Of a stretch of 56,131 nucleotides of DNA, positions 17,903 through 28,800 are shown piece after piece (the stretch's first letter is position 1; the number at the start of each line of letters is the position of its first letter). The notes beneath the pieces are model-generated. The model saw only the letters and a program-made list of their open reading frames with translations, was not told the origin of the DNA and made no database searches. Position numbers and translations under genes: made by a program. The stretch is from an uncultured Myxococcales bacterium (GTDB taxonomy: Bacteria; Myxococcota_A; Polyangia; Polyangiales; Polyangiaceae): NCBI GenBank assembly GCA_937949945.1, contig CALFEQ010000129.1, positions 1 through 56,131 on the forward strand, given 5' to 3'.

Positions 17903-18558
17903 TCCTCCTCCTCCGCGGCCTCGTCGTGCAGCCGCACCGGCGCGTCCTCGCCGAGCCAGGTCATCTCGAGGTTCTCCCACGCCGCCTGCTGCGCGCGATC
18001 GAGGCCGATGCGCGCGGCGAGCGTGTACGGCGACTCGGGGATCAGGGTGAGCCCGAACGTCTTCTTGAAGAGCTCCATCATCGACGCACCCGTCTTCTGC
18101 GAGTGCGAGAAGAAGCGGACGATCCCCTCCCCGAGCGACCAGGAGAGGTCCACGATCGTCGACCGCGGCGTCGTGCTCCGCCGGAGCTTTCGCGAGACGA
18201 GCTGCTTGATCTCCTGCTTCTCCTTGCGTGACAGGCGCTCGCGCCCCTTCTTCTCGAGGTAGGCGGCCTCGGCCTCGCGGACGCGCGCGCGCAGCACCGG
18301 GGCCGGGACGACCCAGCGATCGGTTCGGAACCCGAGCACGACGTACTCGTTGAAGAAGACGTCCTCGTAATCGAGGTCGACGACGAACGGCTCGCCGATC
18401 TTCGTCCAGCCACTGCGCTCGAGCTCCTCGTCGTCGGGCTCGAGCGGCCGCATCGCACGGAGCCGGATGGAGCGCATGAAGCGCTCGCGGAAGTCGTCGG
18501 GCAGCTCGCCCTCTACGAAGAAGCGCGCGTACGTGAGAGAGCCTTTCAGTGCGGGCAC
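17899..18558 (-). CDS. RdgC-like N-terminal partner
   Basis: This 219-residue protein begins at GTG 18558, where AAGGGG lies about nine bases upstream; a -10-like GATAAG is nearby at 18569-18574. The protein opens with VPALKGSLTYARFFVEGELP and continues with an Arg-rich helix. The pattern VPAPVLRARVREAEAAYLEK, KEKQEIKQLVSRKL, TIVDLSWSLGEGIVRFFS and ELFKKTFGLTLIPESPYTL matches the order seen in RdgC: a P.P.VL helix, a Lys-rich helix, then hydrophobic strands with a helix pair. It overlaps the following gene by 4 bases. A longer frame to 18711 exists, but that part is intergenic in character. Confidence 0.6.
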   Translation of the reverse strand: MPALKGSLTYARFFVEGELPDDFRERFMRSIRLRAMRPLEPDDEELERSGWTKIGEPFVVDLDYEDVFFNEYVVLGFRTDRWVVPAPVLRARVREAEAAYLEKKGRERLSRKEKQEIKQLVSRKLRRSTTPRSTIVDLSWSLGEGIVRFFSHSQKTGASMMELFKKTFGLTLIPESPYTLAARIGLDRAQQAAWENLEMTWLGEDAPVRLHDEAAEEEE

Positions 18559-18892
18559 GGGCGCGCCCCTTATCAATGCCGCGCCGGGAGCGCCAGGGTC
18601 GCCGGAGCGCGCGCCGAACGACGTCGATACACGAGGCCCGAGCTTCCCACTCCTTAGCGCAGAACGCCGAGTCTGCCAGCGCGTTCGACGCGATGGAGAC
18701 GTCGACGACACTGCGCGTTTTCAGCGCCACGACATCGCGAGATCACTCGGACAATTGGGGCAGATCGGAATGCGACGTGCAGGCGTCTCGGCGATCGGAG
18801 GGTCGTGGTCGGTGAACTCGGCGAAACCGCGTGCAGGGGGTGAGTCGCCGCCACCTCACTCACAGAGGACTCGAATCATCGAAGGTGGCTCG
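18559..18892. promoter_or_regulatory. 334-bp divergent promoter region
   Basis: This stretch lies between the RdgC-like pair and the membrane protein. It is slightly less GC-rich than its neighbours and contains no supported gene. The minus-strand hexamer GATAAG at 18569-18574 may serve the RdgC-like pair. No convincing -35/-10 pair was found for the plus strand. A long in-frame extension across this region is rejected because of its codon content and the good ribosome-binding site before 18893. Confidence 0.4.
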
Positions 18893-19690
18893 ATGCTGTC
18901 GACGAATGACAACGCCCGAGACGACGATCGCGACGCGACCTCGCGCCCTGCGCTCGAGAGCGGGGTGAAGCCTCGTCTCCGCTTCGAGGAGTGGGACGAC
19001 GAGGCCTTCGAAGCGTGGGAGTGTTCGTTCGACCGCGCGTACCGTCCTGCGCGTCCCGAGCCCTCGCCGCTCTGGACCGACGGGGACACCGAGCGCACGG
19101 CTCGCCCGCCGGTCGTGGAGGAGATCGAGGAGCCGTCCCCGTCCCCGCTCGACCCTCGGTCACCCGCGCCGACGGCCCCGTGCATCCCGCCGCCGCCGTC
19201 GACGTTGCGCGGGCTCGCTCCTTCCGAGCCCCCGTTCGTGCCGTCGGTCGCACGATTGCCCTCGATCGTCTCGACGGATCGATGGCCCGCCCTCTCTCCG
19301 GCGTCCGCGGAGGAGATCGCGTCGAGCTCGCAGGCTCCGAGCACGTCGCTCGCGCCGGTCGTGCTGGCCGCCGAGCCCGACGTCGACTCGCAGCCGGAGA
19401 TGCCCTCGACGTGCGAGAGGCCGGCGCCCGACGTACGTACGGCGCGTGCACGAAGGCTCCGAGCGTGGATGCTCGCGGCCGCCGCCGTGCTCGTGGCGCC
19501 GGGCCTCGCCGGCCTCTTCGTCGCGGCGACGGGCACACCGCACGCCGGCGCCACGAGGGCGCACATGGCGCGGGCGGCCGAAGAGACGCTCTCGCCGCTC
19601 GAGCCCGAAGCGCGCGAACTCGCGCCGCGTCCCGCGCCGCCCGCGAAGGCCAAGCCCCGACGGCGCTGGTCGAAGCAACGGAGGCGCTGA
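18893..19690 (+). CDS. Single-pass membrane protein with Pro-rich cytosolic part
   Basis: This 265-residue protein starts at ATG 18893, preceded by GAAGGTGG. Residues 1-180 are acidic at first (DDDRDATSR, then EEWDDEAFEAWE) and then Pro/Ser/Ala-rich and probably disordered. One hydrophobic helix (AWMLAAAAVLVAPGLAGLFV) lies around residues 193-212, preceded by a cluster of Arg (positive-inside rule), so the N-terminus should be cytosolic. A short Pro/Lys/Arg-rich tail follows outside. There is no recognisable domain. It resembles adaptor or anchor proteins rather than enzymes. It is convergent with the TerB-like gene. Confidence 0.65.
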   Translation: MLSTNDNARDDDRDATSRPALESGVKPRLRFEEWDDEAFEAWECSFDRAYRPARPEPSPLWTDGDTERTARPPVVEEIEEPSPSPLDPRSPAPTAPCIPPPPSTLRGLAPSEPPFVPSVARLPSIVSTDRWPALSPASAEEIASSSQAPSTSLAPVVLAAEPDVDSQPEMPSTCERPAPDVRTARARRLRAWMLAAAAVLVAPGLAGLFVAATGTPHAGATRAHMARAAEETLSPLEPEARELAPRPAPPAKAKPRRRWSKQRRR

Positions 19691-19716
19691 GCACCGCCGA
19701 GGCCCCGCGCGGGAGA

Positions 19717-20286
19717 TCAGGAGGCGAGCGCTGCCTTCACGTCGGCGATCGCGCCGTCGACGGCGCCTTCACCGAGGTGACAAGCGGCGGCGATCTTGCC
19801 GAGGACCGAGCGCTCGATCTCGCTGATGTCTTCACTGGCCTGCGCGATGAGCGCCGCGATGCGCAGGACCTCGCGCGCATGCTCCTCGCGCCGGATCCCC
19901 TCGGCGAGCCGCTGGATGCGCCGTTCGAGGCCGTCCTCCGCGAGCTGGTCGGCGAGATCGGCGACGAGCGCCGCGATTTGGCTCTGCGGGACCGCGCCGC
20001 CACACGCGGCGGTCACGATGCGCTCGAACGTGCTCCGCTCCTCGTCGTCGAACACCCCGTCCGCGGTCGCGACGAGGTAGGCGCCCTCGACGATGCTCTC
20101 GAAGAGCGCCGCCGCGAACGGGTCGAACCCCGTCGGCACCGTCGACTCGTCCTTCGGCCGCGCTCCCCACGACGCCGCAGCCAGCACGAGGATCGATCGG
20201 TCGTTCGACGCCTCGCCCTCCGCACGAGCACCGCTCGGCGTGCGCGCCACCTTCGCGAGCAGGTTGATTCGGTCGTCGATCTGCAT
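19717..20286 (-). CDS. TerB-like protein
   Basis: This 189-residue all-helical protein is likely of the TerB (tellurite resistance B) fold. The pattern is GAYLVATADGVFDDEERSTF near residue 75 with acidic residues suited to metal binding, followed by a Leu/Ala-rich helical bundle and EDISEIERSVLGKIAAACHL near the C-terminus. TerB domains occur in stress systems and as modules in signalling proteins. No other ter genes are present, so tellurite resistance is not implied. It is the last gene of the minus-strand run (34 bases after the preceding stop). The first residues MQIDDRINLLAKVAR support the start. Confidence 0.75.
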   Translation of the reverse strand: MQIDDRINLLAKVARTPSGARAEGEASNDRSILVLAAASWGARPKDESTVPTGFDPFAAALFESIVEGAYLVATADGVFDDEERSTFERIVTAACGGAVPQSQIAALVADLADQLAEDGLERRIQRLAEGIRREEHAREVLRIAALIAQASEDISEIERSVLGKIAAACHLGEGAVDGAIADVKAALAS

Positions 20287-20320
20287 GCGCTTCGCTGCCG
20301 CCTCGAAGCGAGGATACCCG

Positions 20321-22201
20321 TCACCGCGGCTCCTGCGCGAGCAGGATCTCGACGAGGCCGTCCCGATCGGTCATGGCGTTTCCGATCTCGACCGGCCGCG
20401 ATTCGCGTCCCGGGAGCGCCGCGAAGATCCGCACCACCGCACGTACGATCGGATTCGCCGTCGGGCTGGGATCGCGCAGCCGGAAGGCGAGCCGGATCGG
20501 CGCGGGCACGCGGATGTCCGGCAGCTCGGTCGTCGTCGCCGGAACGTCCACGCGGCGCACGACGCGCGGGAACCCCGTACCGGCCTTCGGCACGACGCTG
20601 AAGATGTACGGCCCCGGATCGAGCTCGAGCGCGAAGCTGCCGTCGGAGAGCGTCGTCGTGCGCCCTGGGCGCGGCTTCGGCGTCTGCGCGCTCTCGGGCT
20701 CGTCCGGCACGGCGATCACCTCGGCCGAAGAGAGCGGCCGCTCGTCCGTGAGCACCGCGCGGCCACGGACGAGCGTGCGCTTCGGCGGGTGGAGCGTCAG
20801 CGCCGTGACGGTGCGATCGATGGCGACGGGCTGGCGCGCCTTCGCGTAGCCGGTTCGTTCGGCGGGCTCGATCGTCGCCGAGTAGGTCCCCGGCGGAAGG
20901 ATCGTCGCGAACCTGCCGCGGTCGTCCGTCTCCACCGTGGTCGAGTACGTGACGAACGACGGCTGATCGGAAAGCGTCAAGAGCTCGTCGCTGTCGAACG
21001 TGATCCGGGACGGGATGCCGAGGAGCGTCGGCCCCTCGCCCGGAATCGCCACCACGCCGGTGACCGTCACCGGCGGAGGGAGCGCTGGATAGCGCAGGTT
21101 CTCGAGGCCGGCGCCGCCGATGAGCCGCGTCACGAACCGCGGGACGGCGACCCAGTCGTCCGGCGGAGCGACGACCGCCTGAACGTCGTCGCCCAGGCTC
21201 GGGCCGCCGCCCGATCCGCGGTTCTCGCCGGTCGTGTGCAGGCGAACGGTCACCGCCGTCCCCGACAGCTTGCGTACGACGGAGATTCGACGCCCCGACG
21301 GGATGTCCTCGAGCCAGACGCGCCACCCGTCGAGACCGTCGGCGCGTGTGATCGTGGCGTCGCGCGAGGTGCCCTCGAGATCGTCGAGGAACTTTCCGAC
21401 CGGCGGCGCCGCGCCGAGGAGGAAGCTGTCGACGTGGTTCACCGCCCGGATCTCCTGGACGTCGGCCGTCGGAGGGAAGAACTCGTCGAAGGGCGGCTGC
21501 GGGTACATGACCCGCAGGTACCTGCCGAACGGAAGCGTCCGCACGTGCTTCGGCACGGGCTTGTCGTCGTCGGTCGACGGATCGTCGAACATCACGGACG
21601 AGTCGAAGAGCACGTCGAGCGGCAGCGTCGGCTCGAACACGGGACGCTGGGAGTTCCCCATCGGCTCGTACACGACGCGCACGGGGATCGACGTGTTCTC
21701 GGGCAACGGGGCCGGATAGCCGACGTCGATCGACGCTTGGCGCGTCACCTTGTACTCGCCTTGCACCGAGCTGATCCCGCCGACCTGGATGCAAGGCGGC
21801 GTCTGGAGCGCGCTGCAGCGGCTGGTCACGCCGGGCGGCGGGCGGGCGAACGCGGGCTCGCCGTTCTGATCGCTGAAGAGGACGAACGTGCTTCCCGGCG
21901 CGAAGATGGACGTGTCGGGCACGTGGACGACGATCCAGAACGGGTACTCCGGTCGATCGCCTCCCGTCCGGACCACGCAACGCCCACCGACGCAGCGCGC
22001 GCCCACCGAGCTCGGACCGCGCTCGTATCGCTCGCACGGATGCGCCTCGGGGCAGGAGTTCATCGGCGCGTCCGTGAGCGGACGGGGCTCGATCGGCGTG
22101 CACGAAGACGCGCTCACGACCGCCGCCACGATCGCCCCCAGCGCGAGCCGCCGCCACGACGCCCGGCGCCGCACGCTCGGCCGACGCCGTCCGGACGTCA
22201 C
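20321..22201 (-). CDS. Large lipoprotein with carboxypeptidase-regulatory-like domains
   Basis: This 626-residue protein is expected to be exported and lipid-anchored. The GTG start at 22201 overlaps the upstream stop (GTGA) and precedes an Arg-rich N-terminus, a hydrophobic helix and the lipobox-like SASSC. A Cys-rich segment with CPEAHPCERYERGP and CVGGRCVV follows. Later parts hold repeated beta-sandwich-like units, for example VTVTGVVAIPGEGPTLLGIP, DDRGRFATILPPGTYSATIEP and LSDGSFALELDPGPYIFSV, which match the carboxypeptidase regulatory-like (CarboxypepD_reg) pattern: GTYxxxVxP after a Gly-Arg-Phe turn. Function is unknown; a surface-exposed adhesin-like or scaffold role is possible. Confidence 0.75.
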   Translation of the reverse strand: MTSGRRRPSVRRRASWRRLALGAIVAAVVSASSCTPIEPRPLTDAPMNSCPEAHPCERYERGPSSVGARCVGGRCVVRTGGDRPEYPFWIVVHVPDTSIFAPGSTFVLFSDQNGEPAFARPPPGVTSRCSALQTPPCIQVGGISSVQGEYKVTRQASIDVGYPAPLPENTSIPVRVVYEPMGNSQRPVFEPTLPLDVLFDSSVMFDDPSTDDDKPVPKHVRTLPFGRYLRVMYPQPPFDEFFPPTADVQEIRAVNHVDSFLLGAAPPVGKFLDDLEGTSRDATITRADGLDGWRVWLEDIPSGRRISVVRKLSGTAVTVRLHTTGENRGSGGGPSLGDDVQAVVAPPDDWVAVPRFVTRLIGGAGLENLRYPALPPPVTVTGVVAIPGEGPTLLGIPSRITFDSDELLTLSDQPSFVTYSTTVETDDRGRFATILPPGTYSATIEPAERTGYAKARQPVAIDRTVTALTLHPPKRTLVRGRAVLTDERPLSSAEVIAVPDEPESAQTPKPRPGRTTTLSDGSFALELDPGPYIFSVVPKAGTGFPRVVRRVDVPATTTELPDIRVPAPIRLAFRLRDPSPTANPIVRAVVRIFAALPGRESRPVEIGNAMTDRDGLVEILLAQEPR

Positions 22202-22800
22202 GGCGGGCCTCCCTCCGACTCCGCATCGACGGGCTCCGGCTCGATGCCCGCATCGAGGACGGGACAGCCGGAGAGATCGCCCGTCGGGTTGTAGAACCAC
22301 GTGACGATGTCGCCGCCGGGCTCGCCGGGCGTGTGGGCGTTCCTGGGGTCGGTGACCGCGCTGAGCTGCAGCGCGACGACGACCTCGACGACGTGGCAGC
22401 GATCGGAGGAGGGCTTCGAGATGGGGATCTCGAGCGTCCGGACGCGGCCTCGCGTCGATCCCGATCCCGGCTCGTACTGGCTCGGCGTCGGCGCGCCGTC
22501 GATCCCGTCACCCCTTCCCGGGAAGTCGATGAACGCGGCGTACCAGAACGTGACGCGCGGGTCGTGGAGCTCGACCGGGACCACGAACTTGTCCGGCCAG
22601 CGGCCGAGCACGGAGGAGGCCGACGGAACGACCGACCCGCGGAGGATCGTCGGGCGCGTCTCCGGGAGCTGGGGGAGATCCGTCGGCGGGTCCGCGATGA
22701 CGCACGCCTGCGCCGACGACACCACGACCAAGAGCGTGAACGCACCCGCCGCGAAGCGCGCTCCTTTCCCGGTCCCGTGCCTTCGTCCGTTCGCGATCAT
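22198..22800 (-). CDS. Small lipoprotein, partner of the next gene
   Basis: This 200-residue protein begins with a basic N-terminus, a hydrophobic helix (FAAGAFTLLVVV) and a Cys lipobox at SAQAC. Central strands include PVELHDPRVTFWYAAFIDFPG and a Pro/Asp-rich end. No domain is recognised. It sits 22 bases after the giant TPR gene and overlaps the following lipoprotein gene by four bases. The two lipoproteins are therefore expected to be made in step, likely as a pair at the outer membrane. Confidence 0.68.
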   Translation of the reverse strand: MIANGRRHGTGKGARFAAGAFTLLVVVSSAQACVIADPPTDLPQLPETRPTILRGSVVPSASSVLGRWPDKFVVPVELHDPRVTFWYAAFIDFPGRGDGIDGAPTPSQYEPGSGSTRGRVRTLEIPISKPSSDRCHVVEVVVALQLSAVTDPRNAHTPGEPGGDIVTWFYNPTGDLSGCPVLDAGIEPEPVDAESEGGPP

Positions 22801-22822
22801 CCTCGGTCGTCGGCCCGGATCA

Positions 22823-25800
22823 TCACACAGGAGGCAGCCTCCCCGAAGCGAGGCGTTTCGACGCAGGCGTGGGCAGATGCCACCGGGCGTCGGCGTACTC
22901 GGGGCGCACGGCGAGGCGGAGCAGATCGGCGAGCGAGGGGAGCTGCGCGCAGAGCCGCTCGAGACCGCCCGGACGCTCGAGCTCCTCCGCGTTCGCCTGG
23001 GGGAAGTCCTCGAGGACCTTGCGCGCGGCGTGGCCGAAGTCGCCGGTGAGGAACATGCCGACGCGGCGACCGCTCTGCTTGGCGCGCTCGAGGACGAGCT
23101 CGAAGGGCGTGGCATCGGAGGCGGCGAGCAGCTCCTTCAGCCTCCGCTGCGTCCGCGGCGCGAGCGTCTGCCAGAGCATGTCCGCGAGCTGCGCGTCCTT
23201 GCGATCGACGGTGACGAGCCCGGGCGGACCGAACGCGCCGAGGATGACGCCCCAGAGCGAACGCGCCTCGGCCTCGCCGAGGCCGAGGACGAGCGCGTTC
23301 TGCGGAAGCACGCGGGAGAGCGCCTCTCCGAGCGCCCAGCGGAGCTCGTTCGTGTCCTCGCGCGTGTCGCCGGAGATGATCGCCGCCGGCGGAGAGAGGA
23401 GCGCCGTCTTGACGGAGATCGGCTCGTTCTCCTCCTCGAACGAGAGCTCGCCCTGGCGCGGCTTGGCGAGGGTGGTCGGTCGCTTCTGGAACAACGCGAA
23501 GCGCGGCGTGTCGAGCAGGCGCAGGGCCACCTCGTACAGGCGCGACAGCGCGGAGGTCGCCCCCGGCACGACGCGCTCGAGCCCGCTCATGCCCGCGGCG
23601 GCGGGCGTCTTCGCGAACACCGCCGTCGCGCCTTCCCACACGATCCCGAAGGCCTCGCCCGCAGGCTCGTGCGAGTGGCGAGTGAGCAGCGTGAGGATGC
23701 CCGGCTGCGCGTTCTGCGCGCTGAGCGGCGGAGGCGGGAGCGGCCCGGCCGACTTGTCGAAGGCGCGCAGCACGTGATCGATCGCGCGCACGTAGTTCGT
23801 GTTCTGGTCCGCCTTCGCGGCGTCACGGAGCGCGACGAGCCGCGGAACGCTGCCCGGATTGAGCTCCACCGCCTGACGCCGGACCTTGATGAGCGCGGCG
23901 CGGCGTGAAGGCTCGTCGCGGAGCAGCTGATCGAGCATGTCGGCGGCGTCGATCGAGCCCTCGCGGAGCGCCTCCGTGAGGAGCCGCTCGGCCTCCTCGC
24001 GCGCTCCGTGCACGAGCCGCGCGCGAGCCTTCGCCACCTTCCCTGCCGGCGTCGTCGGCACCTCCTGCGCGGCGCCGCCGGCCGGCGCAGGCCTGGTCGA
24101 CTTCGAACGCGGCGGATCGTCGGGCTGCGTCGGAGGCGGGCGATCGGAGCCGAGCGGCGGGTGGCGCACGCTCATGATCGGCGGCTCCTCCGGGTTCGCG
24201 AGCAGCACCGGCGGCGGCGGAGGGATCTTCGGCAGGCCCGGGATCTCCGCCGAGAGCCGGCGCGTCTCGCCCTCCTTCTTCTGCTCGGCCTCTCGAGCCG
24301 TCGAGACGATCTTCGTGGGAGCCTCTGGCGAGACGTCCTCGTCGGTCCGGGTCGCGACGATGCGCGTCGGGACCTCGGCCTCGCCGCCGGTCGCTGCACC
24401 CTCCGCGCCCGCACCGGACGCGCGCGGGGTGGACTCGGTGCCGAACGGCGGCGTCATTGCGCGCGGCGGGCTCGACGAGCCGGTCTGCGTCGCGCCCTGC
24501 GCCGGCGGCCGCCCGCGGAACGCCTCGAGCTCCGCCCGGAGCGCAGCGGCGGCTTCCGGCGTCGCGTGCTCGATGGCCTCGCGCATCGTGCGGTCGCCCT
24601 CGAGGCGCTCGGACGGGTTGTTCGACGAGAGCAGCGCGCGGGCGAGCTCGGCGAGGATCTCGGCGCGATCCTGCCCGGTGAGGCCCTCCGCGAGACCGCG
24701 GAGCACGCTCCTCGCCTTCACCATGTCGTCGCGCGAGAGCGCGACCTTCGCCACGCGACGGAGCGCCTCCGTTCGCGTCTCGGGATCCTTCGCGGCTTCG
24801 TTGAGGAAGCGCTGGGTCGAGGCGTGGTCGCCCGCACGCCACGCGTTCTCCGCCGCGGCCATCGCGACGTGGCCGGGCCGCCGGAGGCCGAGGAGGTTGC
24901 CGTACACGGCCTCGGTGTAGAAGCGATACGCCTCCTCGTGACGTCCTGCGCGCGCGGCGCGCTCGGCGAGGCCGAGCGCCACGAGCGGCTGCGCACCGAC
25001 CTGCGCGAGGCATCGCCGGAGCCTCGCCTCGCCCACGCCCGCGTCCGGGCCGTGCACCACGTCCTCGGCCTCGGCGAGCAGGAAGGCGTGCAGCGCGACG
25101 TCCTCCGGCTCGAGGGGCGCCTTCGCCTCCGCTGCGCGTTCGCCCGGCTCCGAGGCGATGCGCTCGAGGGCCGCGATCGTCGCGAGGGCCTCGTCCCTCG
25201 TGCCGGGGCCGCGCAGGCGATACTCGAGGCCACGCGCGAAGAGCTGCGTCGCGGCGACGTCGGGCGTGAGGCGCGCCGCGTCGCGCGCGCGAGCGAGCGA
25301 CCGCTCGCTGTCGCCTGCCCGGGCCGCCGCCTGCGCCGCCTCGACGAGCATCTCGCTGCGCACGCGCGGCTCCTCGACGGAGATGCGCGCGAGCGCCTCG
25401 AGGGCGTCTCCGAGCTCGGTCGGATCCTGCGTCGCGCGCGCCACCTCGACGCGCGCCTCGGCCACCGCGATGACCTGCGGCGCCCGCTCGAGCAGGTCGG
25501 CGATCGCGACGCGCGCTCGAGCGACGTCTCCGGCCGCGACGAGCGCGCGCACGCGGCGCACGCCGATCGTGACGTACTCGAGCTCCTCGGTCGCCGCCGC
25601 GAACAGACGCTCGAGCGCGGGCAGCGCCTTCTCCGGCTCGCCCGCGCGCTCGTAGAGATCGGCGAGCCACCGGAGCGCGCTCGGGTGCCCCGGATGCTCG
25701 AGGAGCACCTGCTCGAGCTCGGCGCACGCCTCCTCGAGCCGCCCGAGGCGCTGCTCGAGGATCGCCGCGCGGCGAAGGCGCACGGCGCGGAGCTTGTCGC

Positions 25801-28800
25801 GGTCGTCGGCCGACGTGCTCTTCGAGAGCCGCTGCGCCCGCTCGCCGAGGTGCAACGCGAGGTCGTCGTAGCTGTTGCGCGCGACGAGCAACGCCTCGAT
25901 GGCGACGTCTGCCTCGGAGTCGTTCGGATCGAGCTCGAGCACCTCGCGCCACGCAGCCTCCGCCGCCGCGAGCGAGCCGCGTGCGCCCTCCGCCCGGGCG
26001 AGGCGCTTCAGCACCGCGCGCTGCTCGTCCCGGGACTCGCTCACGCGCGCGAGCTTCGCGAGGTGCTGGAGCGCCTCGACGCGGATGTGCTCGCGACCGG
26101 CCTCCTCCGCCGCCTGCTCGACCGCCCTCCAGCGCGCTGCCGTCGGCTCCTCCATCGCAGCCTGGAGGAGCGCGTCGGCCGCGCCCGAGGCGTCGCCGTG
26201 CTCGCGGCGAAGGCGCGCGAGCTCGGCCCAACGCAAGGCGCGCTCGGGCTTCGGCATGTCGGGGCGCGCGAGCTCGCGCAAGATGGCCTCCTCGCCGCGA
26301 CCCGCGGCGACGAGCGCGTCGTTCAGCTCCTTCGCGACGTCCGGGCGTTGCTCGGGGGTGGCGATCTCGCTCGCGCGCTCGAGGTACTTCACCGCCACGC
26401 TCGCCTCGCCGTCGGCGATCGCCTTCTTCGCGAGCGCGCGCAGCGCCTCCGTCCGGCGGAAGACGCCGACGCGCTTCGAGAGGCGCTCGGCGAGCGCCAG
26501 GTCCGGATACGCGGCGACGGCATCGTCGGCCTCGACGACGACGGCGTCGTCGTCCGGCTCCTTCTCCGCGGCGCGCACGAGCAGCTTCGCGCGCTTGGCC
26601 CGATCGCCGAGCTCCTTCGCGATGGCGGCGACGAGACGGAGCAGCGCGTGACCGATGTTGGAGTACGGCTTCTCGACCTCGGCCGTCACCCGCTCGAGCG
26701 CCTCGGCCGAGCCGGCGGCGCGTGCGAGCGCCGGCGCGTGGGGCAAGAGGCGCACGTACTCGTCGACGTCACCGTCCGCGGCGATCGCGCGTTCGAGCGA
26801 GCGCCAGCCCCACTCGCCGTCGGTGAACAGCTCCATCGCCATCTCGACGAACGTGATCGCGATGCGGGCGCCGTCCGGTCCCTCCAGCCGCTTCGCGAGC
26901 TGCTCGCCGGCGCGCTCCAGACGGAGCGCCACCGCGGCGACGTCCTCCGGCGCGAGCGAGACGATCTCGCGCGCCGCGACCGCGAGCATGCTCAAGGTGA
27001 CGGGCGTCGGCACGAGGACGGACGCCTTGAGCAAGAGGTCCATGCGCTGGCGCGTCCCCTCGAGGTCGCGCGACGTCATGCTCGCGGCGCGGAGCAGCCA
27101 GGCCGCGCGCGCCTGCGGGCTGCGCGAGAGCTCGGCGACGTGCTCGATGGTGCGGACCGCGATGTTCTCGCGCTGCGCCTTCGCGGCGGTGCGCTGCAAG
27201 AGCCCGAGCGTCGAGCCCTCCGACGGCACCGCGATGAACGCCTGCGCGGCGTGCTTGAGCGCCAGCATCGCGACGCCCCCCGACTCGAAGAAGCGCGCCG
27301 CCCGATGGTGCGCGGCGCGCCGCCCGAAGCGGCCGCGCGCACGTCGCGCGACCTGATCGTAGAGCGTCGACATCTCCTGGATGCGACCGAGCTCGACGCA
27401 CGCCTTCTCCGCGGTCTCGAGGGCATCGGCGTGCCCCGGGTCGCGCTCGAGCGCGAGCTTCGCCAGCCCGAGCGCGCGGCCGTACGCGCCGACGTCGAGC
27501 GCGGCTCGGGCGGCCTGCGTGGCGATGACGCCCGAGCGCACGCGGTCGGCCTCGCGCTCGACCAGCTCGGAGAGGCAGTCGACCGCGTACTGCGCGTCCG
27601 CGAACGTGGCGAGATCGCGGCGCAGCGTGTCGTAGCCGTAGACCGAGTCGCAGTGCGCACCGCGCACCCACGCCTGAACGGCGCGCGGCCGATCGTCCGC
27701 CATGTCCCAGAGCGCGGCGCCGAAATCGCGGAACGCGTCCGCCGCCTCCGAGATCATTCCTTGGCTCAGACGCGCGTCGGCGAGCGCCTCGAGGAACGCG
27801 AGCTCCCCGTCCGGCGTCTTGTCGTGGCTCGCGAGCTCGTCGATGCGCGCCGCGCAGGATGCGAGGCTCACGCCCTCGCGCGCCGCGCGCGCATACGCGC
27901 GGAGCTCCGACTCGACGTCGCCGAGCTCCCGATGATGACCGGCGAGCTCGAGCAGGAGCGGCCCGCGCTCGGCCGCGGGCGCGCCGGCGGCGATCCACCG
28001 CTCGCCGAGCACGACACGCAGCGCGGCGTCCTTCGCGACGTTCGCGACGTGCTCGACCGCGCGACGGAGCGGAGCATGACGAGGGCCGAGCACGTCGAGG
28101 GCCCGGCGCGCGATCGTGGCGGCGCGCGCCGCGTCGAGCGCGGCGAGCGACTCGAGCCCGGGCGCGATCCTCTCGGCCATCTCCTTGCTCGGCTGCGGCT
28201 GCGGCGCGAGCCACGCGAGCGCTTCGGCGAGCGCCTCGGCGTCGCCGGCGCGCACGGCGCGCTCGACGAGCGCCTGCGCGGCGGCGGGATCGCCCGGCCG
28301 CAGCCCCACACAGCGACGCGCCCACGCGACCGCGCCGCGTAGATCGCCTGCGCGCTCGAGGATCTCGGACAGCCGGCTGCAGAGCGCGGCCGAGGGCCCG
28401 GCCGCTTCCATCGCGCGCTCGATCGCCGCCTGCGCGACGCGGCCACCGTCGTCCGCCGCGAGCCGTGCGAGCACGAGGAGCGCTCGCACGTTCGGGCCGT
28501 CGGCCCGGCACGCCTGCTCGGCGGCCTTTCGGGCAGCCTCCTTGTCGCCGACCTCCACGAGCACCTCGGCCGCCACCGCCGAGATGGTCGCGACGACCTG
28601 GTTCCCGCACGCGGGGGCGACCGCTGCCATCGCGCGCCCGCGCGTCGCGTGGTCGCCCGCGAGCGCCGCGGCGATCCACGCGACCGAGCACGTCCAGCGC
28701 GTCGCCGACTCCTCGGCGAAGTCGCGTGCCGCCGCGGACGCCCCGGCGAGGTCGCCGTGACGCCGGAGGGCGCTCACGAGCAGCCCGCGGACGCGGACGT

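Noticed and set aside
19717..20286. Tellurite resistance locus from the TerB-like protein
   Set aside because: No TerA, TerC, TerD, TerE or TerZ nearby. The TerB fold is used in many other contexts.
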